Assembly: GCA_002633005.1 (NCBI GenBank) | Contig: NMRA01000275.1 | Span: 251,713-315,712 of the forward strand | Direction of reading: 5' to 3' | Source: Phoronis australis | Taxonomy: Eukaryota > Phoronida > Phoronidae | Length of the DNA: 64,000 nucleotides | Shown: one piece after another, positions 12,301 through 27,300 of the stretch | How positions within the stretch are numbered: the first letter of the stretch is position 1 | Layout: the number at the start of each line of letters is the position of its first letter | Notes under the pieces: model-generated | Told to the model about the DNA's origin: nothing | Database searches by the model: none | What the model saw: the letters and a program-made list of their open reading frames with translations, nothing else | Translations under genes and position numbers: made by a program

Positions 12301-15300
12301 GTACGCAAGTGTAAGCACACCATGTTTCTGCAAACACGGAAGTCTGAGCTTGAGGCGAAGCTGTGAACAAAAGCAAGAGTTCAAGCTCAAGTTCTGTAAA
12401 TGATAAGTTGGGGATGGGCGACTGGCCAAGACGTGGGCGCTTACTAGGAAATTTGCACAAAGTAGGGGATGGGCGATTACCCAAGCAGTGGGCTCTTAAA
12501 CCGAAAAGTGACAAAAAATTGGGGATGGGCGATTACCCAGGCATGGGCGTTAACCCACGAGATTACAGTATGCAAATTATACAGATTAAATAAAATTACC
12601 TACACAAGAATCATAAACAATTTCTTATTTCCACAGCAAGTATTAAATAATTCAAAATTGCGAGCTTGTAAATACAAAAAGACATCATAAGCAGATTTCT
12701 CACACTATAATTATGCTTCTTTCATGCAATCACATTTTTTTAAATAAAAAAATAAAATGATATTAGTTGACAGGCACAGAGAGGAATGAATTAGAATCAT
12801 TAGTCTTATACACGCCATCTGTTGGTCACATCACGTGACTTATAGTTTCTGAAAAGAGGAGGAATGGTTTTACTAGGTACCTAACTCCAAAAACTACATT
12901 TTGTCCAATATCTTTAATAACAAAAACCCCTATGCACACAAAGAGTAGCAAGAAATTATAAATGCAAGCCATAGCTTTCGTTTCCATGTGTGGACACTGA
13001 TTCTCCAAACACTATGAATCATTCAAAATATAGTTCTCAGAAAGCATATTTTGATAACTAAAACATCGCTAGTTATACTTGCCAAATATCTTGGGCGATT
13101 CATCAAGTACACAAACCTTGCAATACTTTTCAGAAAACTAGACTGAATGATCTCTAACATGTTTTGTTCACATCACAAATACCTAACTCCCATGGGTTAA
13201 GGATCATGTTTGGTTTAACGCGTACTACCTAATTTTTATTTTTTGATCACATTTGATGGGTTATAGCCAAAGCTTTTAGTTTTTCAAAGCACCATATATT
13301 CATCCTCACTGCAGCTCCTCAACCGCACACAATGTGCCTATAGTGTACCTTTAATTAACAATAAAAACCGGACGATCGCCGCACAAATGAAGGAGTTCAT
13401 GATAAATCAACGTTTCGTCTATTCGTTAGACATCATCAAGATATTTACGTAGGACAACAGGTGCCAACAGACATCACAGGTGACATCCATGAAGTGAAGT
13501 GAGAGATACAGAGTAGTCAGTAGCTGGTCATCACCATAGTTGCAAGGTCACTGAGCTCTGCATGTTGTTCAGAGAATCAGTAGCATGCTGGATCTGAATG
13601 GCCAGTGACTCTTAAATGTACAGTAATTCCTTATTAGTTTCACTGCAGATAACACTAACTGAATTGGCTTGGTGATTGTTGCTAACAAATGCCTATATAT
13701 GTTGCTTTTCTCTGAGTTATGTTCTCTCAGCCTGTCATAGAGCCGTCCCTGTTTGAGTCCGATATAGAATTCCTTACAGTTGTGACATTCAACCTTATCA
13801 ACAACATTGCTCTTGTTCAATAAAGGTATGGGTGACTTCAGTTTACATAGCATACTGGTAAGTTTCCGAAGAGGTTTGAAAACAACTATCAATTCAACAG
13901 CCGTTGATGTCTAACGAATAGACGAAACGTTGATTTATCATGAACTTCATTTGTGCGCAATCATCCAGTTTTTAATCTTACTATGGCTAAGTTCTGATTT
14001 AATTAATTAACAAGCAGCATATTGTCTGCATTCTGCCTAATTTTTACATTGAATTTGTGCATTGATATGGCTTATGAATGTATCCTCTGGCTGTTAACTT
14101 AAATTTGCAGTTCATCTAATGTTAAAAGCCAATCCAACTCAATTTTCAAGAAACTGCTTTTAAACGCCCTAGGCATTTCCATGGATGACTAAGGCAAGTA
14201 GTGAACCAAAGGAGCTTCAGAAATGAACACAGATCCATCAAACTCCTAATTTACTGTTCCTCACCTGACAGGTACGCGAACACTTTGTGGTTTGACCACA
14301 GGCTTCACCAGCGGCCGCGCTTGAGAGCCCACCCTGTTAGCACCTTTGAGTGCACTCTTCTTGGGCAGCAAATTAAGGTTAGGCACCTTTGCTGGGATCT
14401 CCTCATAGCCAAGGGGTGTACAAGGTTCCCCGCCAGCCTCGTCATTAGGCACGTTGTCATAGATACCACCATCATCATCATCGTCGTCGGGAGGTGGTGA
14501 ACTCAACGGAACAGGTGGTGGCGTATCTGTAAGCAAAGACAAAAAACAGTTCAGTGTTCATGAAGACACTTATGAAAGCAGTTTAACTGCTTTGTCAATA
14601 GCAGCTGGGGCATTTGATATACAATAAGTCAAGACGTTTCGCTTTAAAACTAAAAGAATTATCCATGTGAGATGACAACTAGTCCGAGATATCAGTGAAC
14701 AACATCTCACAGGAGGAATTCTAAGTCATAATAACAAAGTACAATGAAGTGGAAATGAAAATGACATTGATAAAACAAAGACCACTTGTTTAGTCAATAA
14801 CTTTAAATGGAACTTTACACAGACGTGTTTGAGACATCATCAAAAAAGAATGTGACGTTCATACCAGAGATGTCAATGTCAATTAAGTTCCCAAACTATA
14901 ACATAGAGGTAAAGATTTAAATAGTTATGTCCTGTCTTCCAGAAAGCAGACAGTCCGAATACAGTGTCTTGGTAAAGCGAGACGTATTCTTACTGTACAT
15001 GTTCCTGACAGTCGAGCCTATGTGTTCTCTCAAACTCATGTCTTGCACAGCATTCATAGTAAATACCTTCATAATGTTAATGTAAATTCGACATCAAAAA
15101 GTTGGTCCAAAACTATACACCACAGGAATTAGGCAAAAAATGCACAACATACGATTCCATGACTTTGTCCATCATCTTGAATATCCAACTAGATAAAGTG
15201 AACAAACCGATTCAAGGGCATTTCCATTTACTTGGACGAGAAAGCAAGCTGAAAGCTGAGGATATCGACTGGATTGTCAAACGCGTGCAACTATTTCATT

Positions 15301-18300
15301 TTCAGGATTGTAACAACTCCATTTTTCCTCTTAACAATCATCTATTCTCACGTTTGGAGTGAACTGCAAAAATGCCGGTGTTAGATCAGCTGTTGTCAGC
15401 AAAAATTCGGTACTTGATTGGAAGGTTCAATGTTCATTGCACAGGTATTTGTGTTTGGTTGACTGGCCGCATTATCACCACGATCCGGATCAGAATTGAG
15501 CCAACGTCTGTATCTGGGACATCTCTTGATTTGTAAAATAACTCTAGACTCTTTAAGGCCTTTGCATGGCAGAGGACACAACCAAGAACGTAGAATGCGC
15601 ATATCAACCATGACAGACACCACAGACACTGGCTGTGCAAGATAACAGAATTACTCCCCCCAAAACTGTAAACGTCGGGAACTACAGACGCAGTGAAGAG
15701 TTGTGAGTGGCATGCCACTTTTCTCAGGATGAAATCATAAATATTAGATCAGCCAAAAAAACCCTTATCAGGCCAATGAGATGAGCTCGAATTCGATTGG
15801 CCAGTGACAATGAAAAATGCAGCAAAACTAACCAATAGTATTCGCCTAAGTGAGAAATGCACAAGCAACAACCAATAAGAATTGTCGAAAGCATTTCCAT
15901 TCACAAGTGTGTTGGGCTACCAGTTACACCAATCAGTGTCACCGGACACCTGGATTATTGAAAAATGTGCCAAGGATTAACCACTTTTTGCACAGTAAAT
16001 TTCTTACTTATGAAATGACTGATGGCCTATTTATTTGACCGACGGCCGACCAGCCCATAATATTGAGAAAGTGATTATTTCAAGCAACTTTTTGTAAATT
16101 TTGCTGGTCTTTTTTAATTTAGGCAGCACCGTTGAACCCATCCAAAATCGAATTCTGGCCTTTCAAAAGATGGCTGCTGTAAAAACCCATGAATAGGAGT
16201 GTTCACTCAAGTTAACACTTTTGCTACAATCAAGCTAAAGATACATATTGATGTTATGGATGTTTCACATTGAACAAAACTTTCTATAAGATTACTTGTG
16301 ATATATGAACTAAAGAAATGGAAATTAAATGTTTCGTTTCTTGGTTTTCCATGTATTTTTCAGTGATAAAAGTACCCACAAGATTCACCCTATTTTTCCA
16401 GTTAGACTGTGTGTGTGTAGTTCTGTACTAGTGTAATGATTTCTGCATAGTTTCTTTGAACTCCCGAAATTGAAATGGAACCCAAAAATTTTGGAAAGCC
16501 CCAGTAATTAGAAGTGTAGACTCCACCTGACATAAACCTACCGTATTCACCATTACACACTCCATGATCCTTCATGGGGGTCTGGAACCGGATTAGCACT
16601 GCCTTGGCAGGGGGAGGTGCTTGAGTGTACGGTGGTGGTTGACCTGATGGTTCCAATAATGCCCCACTACTATTTGTAGACGGATCACAACAGGATGGAT
16701 CACTCCTAGAAACACTTGACTCGGCATGGATGACAGGGCTGGGCTCTGACTGACTGGCACTGACCACTATTTCGGAAGAACTCACTAGGGTAAAGAAAAA
16801 GCAATGAATAGTAACACCACATGTTCACATAAACTGCCAAAAAATGTTGAACACCTGCTAGTGTCCCAGTGTTACAAAACATCCTTCATCCAGTTACACC
16901 ATAGAGCGAAGATATTGTACGCCAGCAACAGCGACTTCAATGCAACAGCAGTGAAAAATGATGACGGCCATCCACACTAGCCTACGGTTAACATTGAAGC
17001 ATCAACGGGTGTTCATTACATTGCCACTGAGGGGAAGCTAGAGTAGACAAAATCCATATGTGTCAGTATCCTTAGATGCAAACAATTTGTAAAAAAATGA
17101 AGAAAGATAGTAGCACACAGCATTAGATATCTTGAGTAAAACACAACACATTATGGTTTGATACATAATCCCTGTGCTGCCCAAATATTCCGATTCCAAG
17201 CAATGACAAAATTATAGAACTACAATCTACAGTAATGCAGAGCATTGATGTGTGCCCACAGATAGCCAAGAAAATAATATCACACACATTGGTCAATTTA
17301 AATAGCACAAAAGATTTTGGACAAGTGGAAATATTTTGTCAAATTTAACAATAAAATTAACGTTAAGAAAAAATGACTCCATCATTACAATGATTTGTAC
17401 CAAACAACAAAAATCAAAGCTTTGGTAAAATTTTGATCATTTCAACAATGTTCCAGCCTTTGACAAAGTATGGAAAATTGCGATCCTGACAATAATTTTT
17501 GTGCAAAATTAAAGAGAGATTACCATATCTTCAAATCCTGTCAAGCAACTTTGACAATAAACAACAGCCAAGGATCATTTTGTTGAAAACTAAATTGGCT
17601 AACACAGAAGGCTATGGTACTTGGAAGTTGCTAAGTGGTGCCAGCCTATTCCTACCACAGACTTCCTGATCATTTTTCATCAGTCAGATGAGTCATTTTT
17701 GACAGTAACCAATCAACAAGGAAGAACTTGTCAAAAGCTGAAATGGCCAATAGGGGTGCTGGTACAAGAGCATTTTCACCATATACCTTCGTGTCACTTT
17801 TTGTTGAGATCTATCAAGTGATCTCCAAGGACAAAGACTAACAATATACAAATGACCAGGCTGTGGACTATGCACATGCTACTCCAAAATTTTCAAGAGC
17901 GTATATATTTTAGTTCAGAATAACTTTACTGCTTTACATCTCCAACACATCACATGAGAAGTGTAGGTGGTGCTGAACATTGGTTCAGCAAAAACTCTAA
18001 TCACCATCTAGCATCACAGCTCATTTCAGAAATATAGACAAGGAATTCAGTATACCACAAATTTCTGGAAAATATTTTCAAATAAAATACTGACTCTAGC
18101 AATCAATGAGCCAATAAACCAACATCCTGTCAAAAATAATGTTTCATTAAGACCACTTACTACAATAATAAAATCGGTCTCACCATGTTTCTTATTTGAT
18201 GGCACACTATTGTTTTCAAGCCACAATTGAATTTACATAATCCAATTTCATTAAAAATTGGAGCCTGCAAGGTTAGCTGGGCATGATTGGCTATTGTACT

Positions 18301-21300
18301 TGTTGTGGTATATATTTTAAATTGCTCGACATATCAGTGCTAAGTGAAAATCATTTAACACCAAAAGTTTTCATGGTGACTACATTACTCCGCATTAGAA
18401 GTTTGTTTTAAGTGTCACCATTCAGTGCCATCTACTGAGCATGTTCAAGATCATCTTCAAATGTGACAGGAATGGAATAGATTTACGCATTCAAAATTTA
18501 ACCTGGTCTTTTCTCTATGTACTAATGTCAACTGAAACTGAGGGTACATAAGTTCAAGTGAACCAGAATCAACAAATTCCATTCCAGATATAGAAGACAA
18601 CACAAATCATATACACCTCTATACTAACATTACTGAACAGCAAAAATGCAATAGAGCTTCACTCTACCATATAGTCCTAAAGACTCACCAACATTTTCAT
18701 ACGTATGCTCGTCTGCGACTGGTAGCGGACTGTCCACTTCACTTATGGAAGCGTCCACTTCGCCAGAGTCAGGCGTGGGTGGTTCACCTGTGTCACCAAT
18801 TTGTTTTATAGGCTCTTCTTTGTCTGTCAGTTTAATGTCCTCTATGACGGTGGCTACTGGTTCACCTGCAGCTCCATTATTTGTCGTTTTAACAGGTTCA
18901 TTCTCGTCAGTTTCATCCACTTTGTCTAAAAACAAACAGAAACGAGATGTTTACAAAGCTTCAAGTTATCCAGTTCAAGTAAGTGATGCACTTAAACTGA
19001 CATGGCATATGATGTCTTGAAGTCACATTTAAGATTAAGTAGGACCAGATATAAAAAAGGTCAAATTTGAGTAACTTCAGAACATAATGTTTCAGAAATG
19101 GCTGTCTGGGTTCAAGTGACACATTCAGATACTGTTTTGTGCACAATACTCCAAAATGCTGTTGGGAATTGCTTTAGACCCACTTTTGCATGAGAAGCAA
19201 TCAAAAATAGGATTTTTAATGATTATTATGAAAAAGGAAAAAGTACTGCTTTCAGAAAATACATTGAACTTTTCTTGAGATCAGTTATGTTTCGTAGATT
19301 TTTGACTAAATGCAGACTTGTCATTAAAGTCCTACATATTAAAGTAGTAAGCTTGATTCTGACTACTGACACCACTTGAAGTCAGCTTTGATTCTGACTA
19401 ATAGCACCACTTGCCTCCAAGGAAAATGCGTTCCAGGTCTATAAGACAGAAAAAAATGACAGATATATTCTAAGCCCTCACCCGGGTATAAGACCAGGGC
19501 CTTCGATGTGTGGATTCTAATACCGAATATCGGCTTCATTCTCTTCTGAAAAACATGTAAGATCATGCAGAATTGCCCTCACTATACTCAAAAGTTCCCC
19601 TCAAATGACGAAAATTATCAGAGGTTCCAATCAATTTCAACACATGCAGAATGTTGGCATCAAAAGGTTTTATTAAATGGAAACTGCACATTCGACAATT
19701 AGGCTTTGTTGTGGAGAAATGGAGAAATATTAGTTGATTGCAAGTGGTCACACCCATTCTTCTTCTTTCCCATGTATAAACCCAACCCTTCTACAAAGTT
19801 TATCGCTCAGGTCAAATCAAAGTATCAATTTTCTCTGGCTTCAGTCCATTTTAGGTCATCAGGTTGTAGACTTCAAGTCATTGCAATTGATACACAAGCC
19901 TATGGGTTCGTGTACAAATGTCCAACACGAGTTCGCATTTTGGAGCTCACAAAATACAAGGCCCATGGGTTTAACTTACATAGATGCTGTTATCCGAGAA
20001 CTATTTATGTACAATTGAATAGTAGCACTACTCTGGTTTGGCCCCAGAGGTGGTGATAGTTCACCACAAAAACTTACTAATTTCAATATACAATGAATAA
20101 AATCGTGGTGAAGAAGTTCATGCCTTCGTGGCAACCAAAATGTGGAGCTGGAATTCTTTGCGAAATCTGTCTTAATCGCCATAGACATGCTTCAATGAGT
20201 GAAAGCATAGAACTAGAAACGATTGCTGATGAAAGTACGTGCTTATTACAAGTCTGGTTTCCGTCCCTTGCATTCCACTCTCACTACAAACATTCAAGCT
20301 GAGTTTATCTTACATAATATGTTTCAGGGGAGGCTTACTGGTGCTGTCTTTGCTGACCTTAAGAAAGCCTTTGACAATGTGGACCCTGGTATCCTATTGC
20401 AGAAACTTGAGTCTTATGGAGTTAATGAGAACGAACTCCTTTGGTTTAAAAACTACTTATACGACCGTAAACAGGCCACCAAATACAGTGGTATTCTTTC
20501 TGACTACTCAACCGTAAGCACGGGCGTACCTCACGGTTCCATTCTGGGCCCTCTATTATTCACTATTTTTGTTAACGACCTCCCAACTGTCCTCCACGAC
20601 AGTGTCCCAGTTTTATATGGTGATAACACTGCAGTTATGTCCACAGCTGGATCAGTAAAAGAACTCGAAACTTCTCTCAACAATGAGCTAGCCCTTATCC
20701 ATGACTGGCTGATTCAAAATAAATTCACTCTTAACGTTAGTAAAACCAAGTCGATGCTGTTGGGAACCCACCAGAAATTAAAACAACAAAAACTGTCCCT
20801 TCCTATCATTGGTTCTCCCATTGAGAATGTTGAAAAGTTTAAGTACTTGGGCCTTATTTTAGATCCCAATCTTAAATTTAATATGCACATAGATCACATC
20901 ACAAAGAAATTATCAAAGAAAATCGGTGTACTTGAGCGTCTAGGCAAATTTCTTAAGGTCAGTACTCTTAAGACACTTTTACCATTCTATTATTCAGCCT
21001 CACATTGATTATTGTTTACCGGTTTGGGGGCATAACAGTGACAAACTTGTCAGCAAAGTCCACGTAATTCAAAATAGAGCCGCCAGGGCTATCCTGGGTA
21101 CTAGAATTAGGGACACCAAGGACGATGACTTGTATTCCAAGCTGGGATTTATGAAAGTAAAACAAAGAAATAAATATCTCTCAGCTTGCTGTATGTACAG
21201 ATGTATAAATGGCTTGGCTCCAGCATGTCTCAACCGAAAATTCAATAGCAGTCAAGCTGTATATTCTACACGCTCTTCTGTTGCTAGAAATGCCTATTTA

Positions 21301-24300
21301 AAAAAAATTAAAACCCAAGACCGGCAAGAGATCTTTTATCTATGCTGCTGCTACAATATGGACTTCTCTTAGCCCAGAAATTAAACGGTCCGATTCAATT
21401 GATACTTTCAAATGTAATATTAAAAAGTTGCTGTAATTTATCTAACCTTTTCATACCCTACCTGTCTTAATCACGTCATTCTTTCATTGTCGTAAATACT
21501 CTTACTGTTAATAGTTATCTCTTTATTTATTTCATCTCTCTTAGTTAAATTTTCACCATTCTTTGTCATTTAGTTATTGTCTTAATTCTCAACATGTTTT
21601 AATTGTATCTTTGTTACGTATGTTTTTTATTGCTGTTTTATTACTTCATTGTATTATATTACTGTTTTTTGTTGTTGAGGGCCGTCTTGGAAAGCAGTGC
21701 TATACTGAAGAGGCCATCCTCTTTTTAAATATCACAATAAATAAATAAATAAATATTTATATTAAAGTGAAAATTGGTTACTTGGTACACGGTAGCTGTA
21801 ACTGGACTACTGCCATTTAAAATACATGGGGTTTAAATGCATGCAAAGCCTGATAGAAAGTATTGTAGCCTTAATGACAGAATGATAAGAGCTAGTCAGC
21901 CTGCCAGTTCCAGACCATTACTTAAACTTACGGCGCCAGCACGTGACTTCTAATATTTGACAAGTCCAAAGTATACCCTCCTGATAGAAAATTCCTTCTA
22001 ACTGACGATGTGCATATTTCATAGACTTAACTAAATTTTGCACTTTTCTCCACTCATCTACAACATTAGCTCAGGCTCATTGAAGAAATAGATAGAAAGA
22101 GAAAGAAACATTGGTTCATTTGAGCTCAACTGTTTTGATTTCTGGACTCTCCCCTCACAATGACATGTACCTGTACGGTCTGTTTTCCACCTGTGTCACC
22201 TGATGGAATAATGTGAACTTTTGCATTGAGAATGGCTTATAGTGAATAAACCGAAACATCGAATCAATATGTCTTGCGTTTACTTACACACTAATTTTAA
22301 AGTTCATGCCCATGTTTTAGCCAAAAAAATGTGATGTATCGCATTTCAGGGTTTAGGTAACTGAACTAGATCAGGCAGAAACTACCAAAATTCATTTAGT
22401 GATTTAGCTAGATATTTACCAGCTGCTCTTCAACTTTCAAAATTGATACAAGCCGAGAAAAAACTCAATGACTATAAGATAAGTTTACTTATTCCTAAAC
22501 AGTTCTTCTAATATTCAGTAAATTGTCAGTGAAGTGACTCCAAACTTCAACAGCTCAGAAGTAAGACACTGACACAGTGACAGTACTAGTACCATGTTGT
22601 CAGTATCCTAGTTGACCGATATTTTAGTGCTGTCAGGAAAATCTTGTAATTTTATGTGCATCATCGAGCTTCATTATTAAGCAAAACTCATAAAATTTTA
22701 AGGCATTCTGTGACTTGAACTTTTATTAGCCTGGTCTGACGAAAACGGACTGTCAGTTTCACTAAACGAGCCCATTGATGTCTTCTTAACTGATTAAGGA
22801 ACGAGATAAATTTGTGACTGAAATAACGGGCTTAATACCGCTTAAAGGCAAACCTGATATACATTGTTGAATGAAGGTAAACATAAGTCATATTGCAACA
22901 ACAAGGATGCAGGAATCACTGCTAAGCTAATGCCAAACCCAAGCCAGGGATAACAATAACAAGACAATTGCGAAGCCGTGACTATTTCTTGAAAATCATG
23001 AAAATGAACCGCTCGCACTTTTACCACTTAATTATTATTACCTTTAGACAAGCATGATGAACCCATCGTCAATTACCAGCTACGAAAAATCCGTTTCCTT
23101 CTCCAAAGGAGGGACCTCATAAATCAGGAGCAGCCATGTTAGATCTGCCTTCCATTAAATAGGTCAAGATGACACCTAACCATGGGAGATAACTTGAACT
23201 TGACACAGCACAGTTCATTGGTCTGAGGCTGGGAAGTCCCAGGTCTGTGGGTTGTGGTTGAAAGAAACTCCAACCCACAACAATGATTTTGATGACATAA
23301 TGCTCAACATATATACTGCATTTCAATGATCTAAATTATCTGGACTGATAATTACCCAGAATATGAAATTCCAAGTCCTTGATGTCTTCTCATTCAAAAA
23401 ACAATTTGTCTGAGAATTGACCTATCGCAAGCTACGCCCCCTTGCGTAAAGTCGAATAACAAACAATAAGTTTTACCCGGCAACATGTTGTTTGTCGGGT
23501 AAAATGGCAGCTGGGAAACAAGGGTGTGTTAATAATTCTGCGTTCTAAATGGTCAGATAAGCCGTCACTCAAAATCCTGGCGATTGGTCAATCAATTAGC
23601 GACTCTCAATACCCAACCACCTTAAGCAATTGACCAATTGTGATTTTATGAACCAGCGTGTAGATTACTGTGCTCACATACTTTTGAAATGCAAAAATAG
23701 ACAAGGGTTACCGGTAACTGAATTTAGATCTTGATGAACATCGAGAACCATTTAATTCTAACCCCCAACCATACCATTTGAAGGAATTTGAATTATATTT
23801 ATCCCTTTTGAAGCAGTTAGAAAGCACCAAAAATGATTTAAATAATTTAGACCATTAAGTGGAGTAAGTTCGACTTCCAGTTATAGATAATTTAGACCCC
23901 AAAATACAAGATCAAAATTAGTTACTTGGCATTTTTTCTAGCAAAGTAAGTTACTATATATTGTCTTTGCTGTCTTAGTTTCTTGTAGTTCTTGAATGTG
24001 GGATGGTCAACCATTTAATGAATTCCAAAAATTCAGTAGAAGCTAAAACCTTGAGCAAAATTATTATTTTTTCATTATGCCAAAATTGAAGAATTCTTGA
24101 AAATGAAGTGAACCTAAGGGCTTCATATTAGTCAACTCGTGCGCACACTATATTTGGGATTTGTTACACTAACGCCTAAGCGAGCCTATGGTATAACCTG
24201 TCCCAATCAATTCACAAATTAATGCTTGTGGCTTAGCCGCGTTGCTGAAGAAAAGCTATTTGATACTTTTGCTTTTAATGCAACAATTTTAAAAATTCAA

Positions 24301-27300
24301 AAACAACTACTATTTACTTTCCGATTTTTTAAAAGAACAGTGGATCGTTTACCTTACTTATTGCTCATTTTTTTAATTTGAAATTCGAAAGCTAAACAAG
24401 CGTGTGGGTTTACAACCGCAATTATGTCATCCATCACGCTCAGTCAAGCTAAAAAATAGCGACTAGTTCTCTTCGATCCATGATGGCATCATCAACCCGT
24501 TGATGTGCCGAGCAATTCGCTAGATACTCTAAGGTAAACAGTGCATGCTTTCTCGTCCACTTGCGTGCAAATCCTGTCAGAGTAACACTTATGCCTAATG
24601 ATGGAGTACACACTGGACACACTACTTTCACTCATCTGAATATGTCCAGTCTCCAGGCGTAGGTAATAAAAACATGGTAATTATGTCTGATCAGTCAGTG
24701 GTACTATTGGAAGATTCAGTTGATCTCAATTACAGTTATCTCCCACAAAACTTGGCCAATTTTACTTAGGAAAAAAGCTCTGTATACAAATTTTTATGGG
24801 GAATTCAAATGGCAGCTGTTGTTTCCCTCAACAAAGATAGAAAAATGAATCAAACATCTTAATTCTTCACCCAAATCTTATCTTATCCCTGTCAGATTAA
24901 AGTACAATAAAGAGTAAATTGGATGGAAGAACTTGTGGTTTTCTGATCACACAGAGATGCCTGCCAGTCCATAATGCATAATGAAAATGTGATGTCATGT
25001 ACCTATACAAGCAGTATCGACTGTGAATCTTGCTGTGAACCAATTACCAGCCTTTCTATATGTTCCAACATTGTGTGCTGAATTTTTACTATTATTCAGA
25101 ACTGTTTATGAGTATGTTTAAAGTTCCAAGCTTTATCAGTTGCACTGAGTATCAAAATCTATGAGGTTCAATTTACAATGTTATAGTCGCAACCTCACTT
25201 GACCCAATGCCAAAGGTGACGTACACGGGTCTAAATTTGAGATACTATAGTTAGAATGCTCGAAAAAGAGTGGATTATCAAATGAATCAAGTTATCCCAA
25301 TTACGTAAATGTAATATGTGACAGGTTTAGTCCAGAATGTTTTTGTCGACTATCCTAAATTGACTGTCTACTTCACAAAAGCGTGGAGTTCTTCCCGCCA
25401 TTTCACGCACACTAGGCACTATCACCAGCTGCTCACTGAACAACTTTTAAGTAATGTCTCAAAGCAACAAACCTAAGAAGTATAGAAGTGGTTACTGATT
25501 ATCAGATGAAACCAAGGTTCTAATCAGCATTTGGAGCAAGTCAATGATTCGAGTATAATGAATTCCTGAATGAAAGGATTGCAACAGCATAGTGACATCT
25601 TGTGTTTAGTATGGGAAGCTTTAAAGTACAGAAAGTAAAAGTCTGATGAAATGAGAAAGGCGACAATTAATGTTGGCAGGTTATCACGCTAATATAAAAC
25701 ATGTTCCAACCTCGAACAAGTCTGGACTAACCCTAATGCTAAAGTAGTTATAGACAAAAGTCAGGCAATAAGCCCATTTCTTCGTGACATTTAGCAAAAC
25801 ATGACTTCAGTGTTATCACAGCGACGCTTTTAACACATTGTACGAACTAAATTTTACAAGCGTAACCGTTTAAGGTAGGCTTTAATTGACAAAGTTCACA
25901 GAGGATTGTCAGGATGACAAAACATGCAACCAATTGAATTTGCTGCAAACCCCATCAAAAATCTGATATTTCACCACAATAATCTTATCATCTGACAACA
26001 CACTCACCCAGGTGATGTGGAGTAGACTCCGCCTCATCCCTCTCCTTGATTACTCCTTTGCGTATAAGTTCCTCTCTGCTGGTTCGTACTGATATTTTAC
26101 GTTCTAAATCTGAAATTGACAGATACCAGAGTTTTAGACAAGTAATGTTTACATGGACAGACAGCAACAAATAATAACTTTGAAGGTGAAATCAAGAGAG
26201 GTCTTTACAATGATTTTTCAATGATGTATAACGAGTGCAGTGTTACTGGACTCTTTTTCAAAATAAGTAGAATAATTAAATATCACGAGGTGAAAATACA
26301 GCAAAAATCGTTTATGTCCACAAGATTATTATGACCTTATATTGACCATTGAACACAATCATAAAATCTAGTTGTTACGCAAGATCTGGTGACATTTCTG
26401 TCATATCCGAGACAAAACACCATCATAGTGGCCAACTGTCCAACTTTTGATAAGACCACGAATTTCATACAGCAGGAGACCAACTGGAAACTCTCATTCA
26501 AACTTGGGCACCCTGGTTAGGACACCTTATGTAGTCCAAAGTAAAGTAAGCAAGAAAGCATTGTGTTCAATAGCACTGGAAGTTTGGTTAACTTTGGAAC
26601 ATCGTATCTCTGAATAGCTGATTAGATTCATACATGTATGCTACTTTCATACAACATGGTTTATGCAGTGTTCTATAACACGTTGTTGGGAAATTTTGAA
26701 ATATTCCACTTCTGCATGAGGACCTCTCAATAACTAGAATTTTATGGTTTTTATGGAAAACCTATAAGATGCACAAAACATTAATGCAATATTTTAGAAA
26801 AGTGTAACAGCATTTTGGGGATTTCATCTTAAGCATCTAAATCACATGAAATTTTATTGTATTATTGATAATATTGTTTGTCTAAATGTAAATTGTTTTT
26901 TTGCTAACTTTTCATAACATGTCAGATTCATAAAAAATTGAAAATCAGTCTACGGACTTAACACTTTCAGAAAATACTTCCAGAGTTAATTTCTAAAGTA
27001 TATATTTGGTGAAATGCAGACTAGTTAATAAGGTAAGATACTGACAATAAACATTATTGCAGACCCGTGTCTCCGCAATATCATACCACCCAGTAAGAGC
27101 AATTTGACTTGGGATAAACAGTCATGCATAATTGATTATTAATGCCCTGAAAACTGGAAAGCCCATTATGGACATCTAAGTCCTCAGGATGAACCTCAGG
27201 AAGGACCGTCCTACTTTTTGAGGCTGCCTCCTGACAGAGGAACTTTTTGGTCTCACACGATCAAGTTCACAAGCACACGCAGTGTTAATGTGCATATTTT

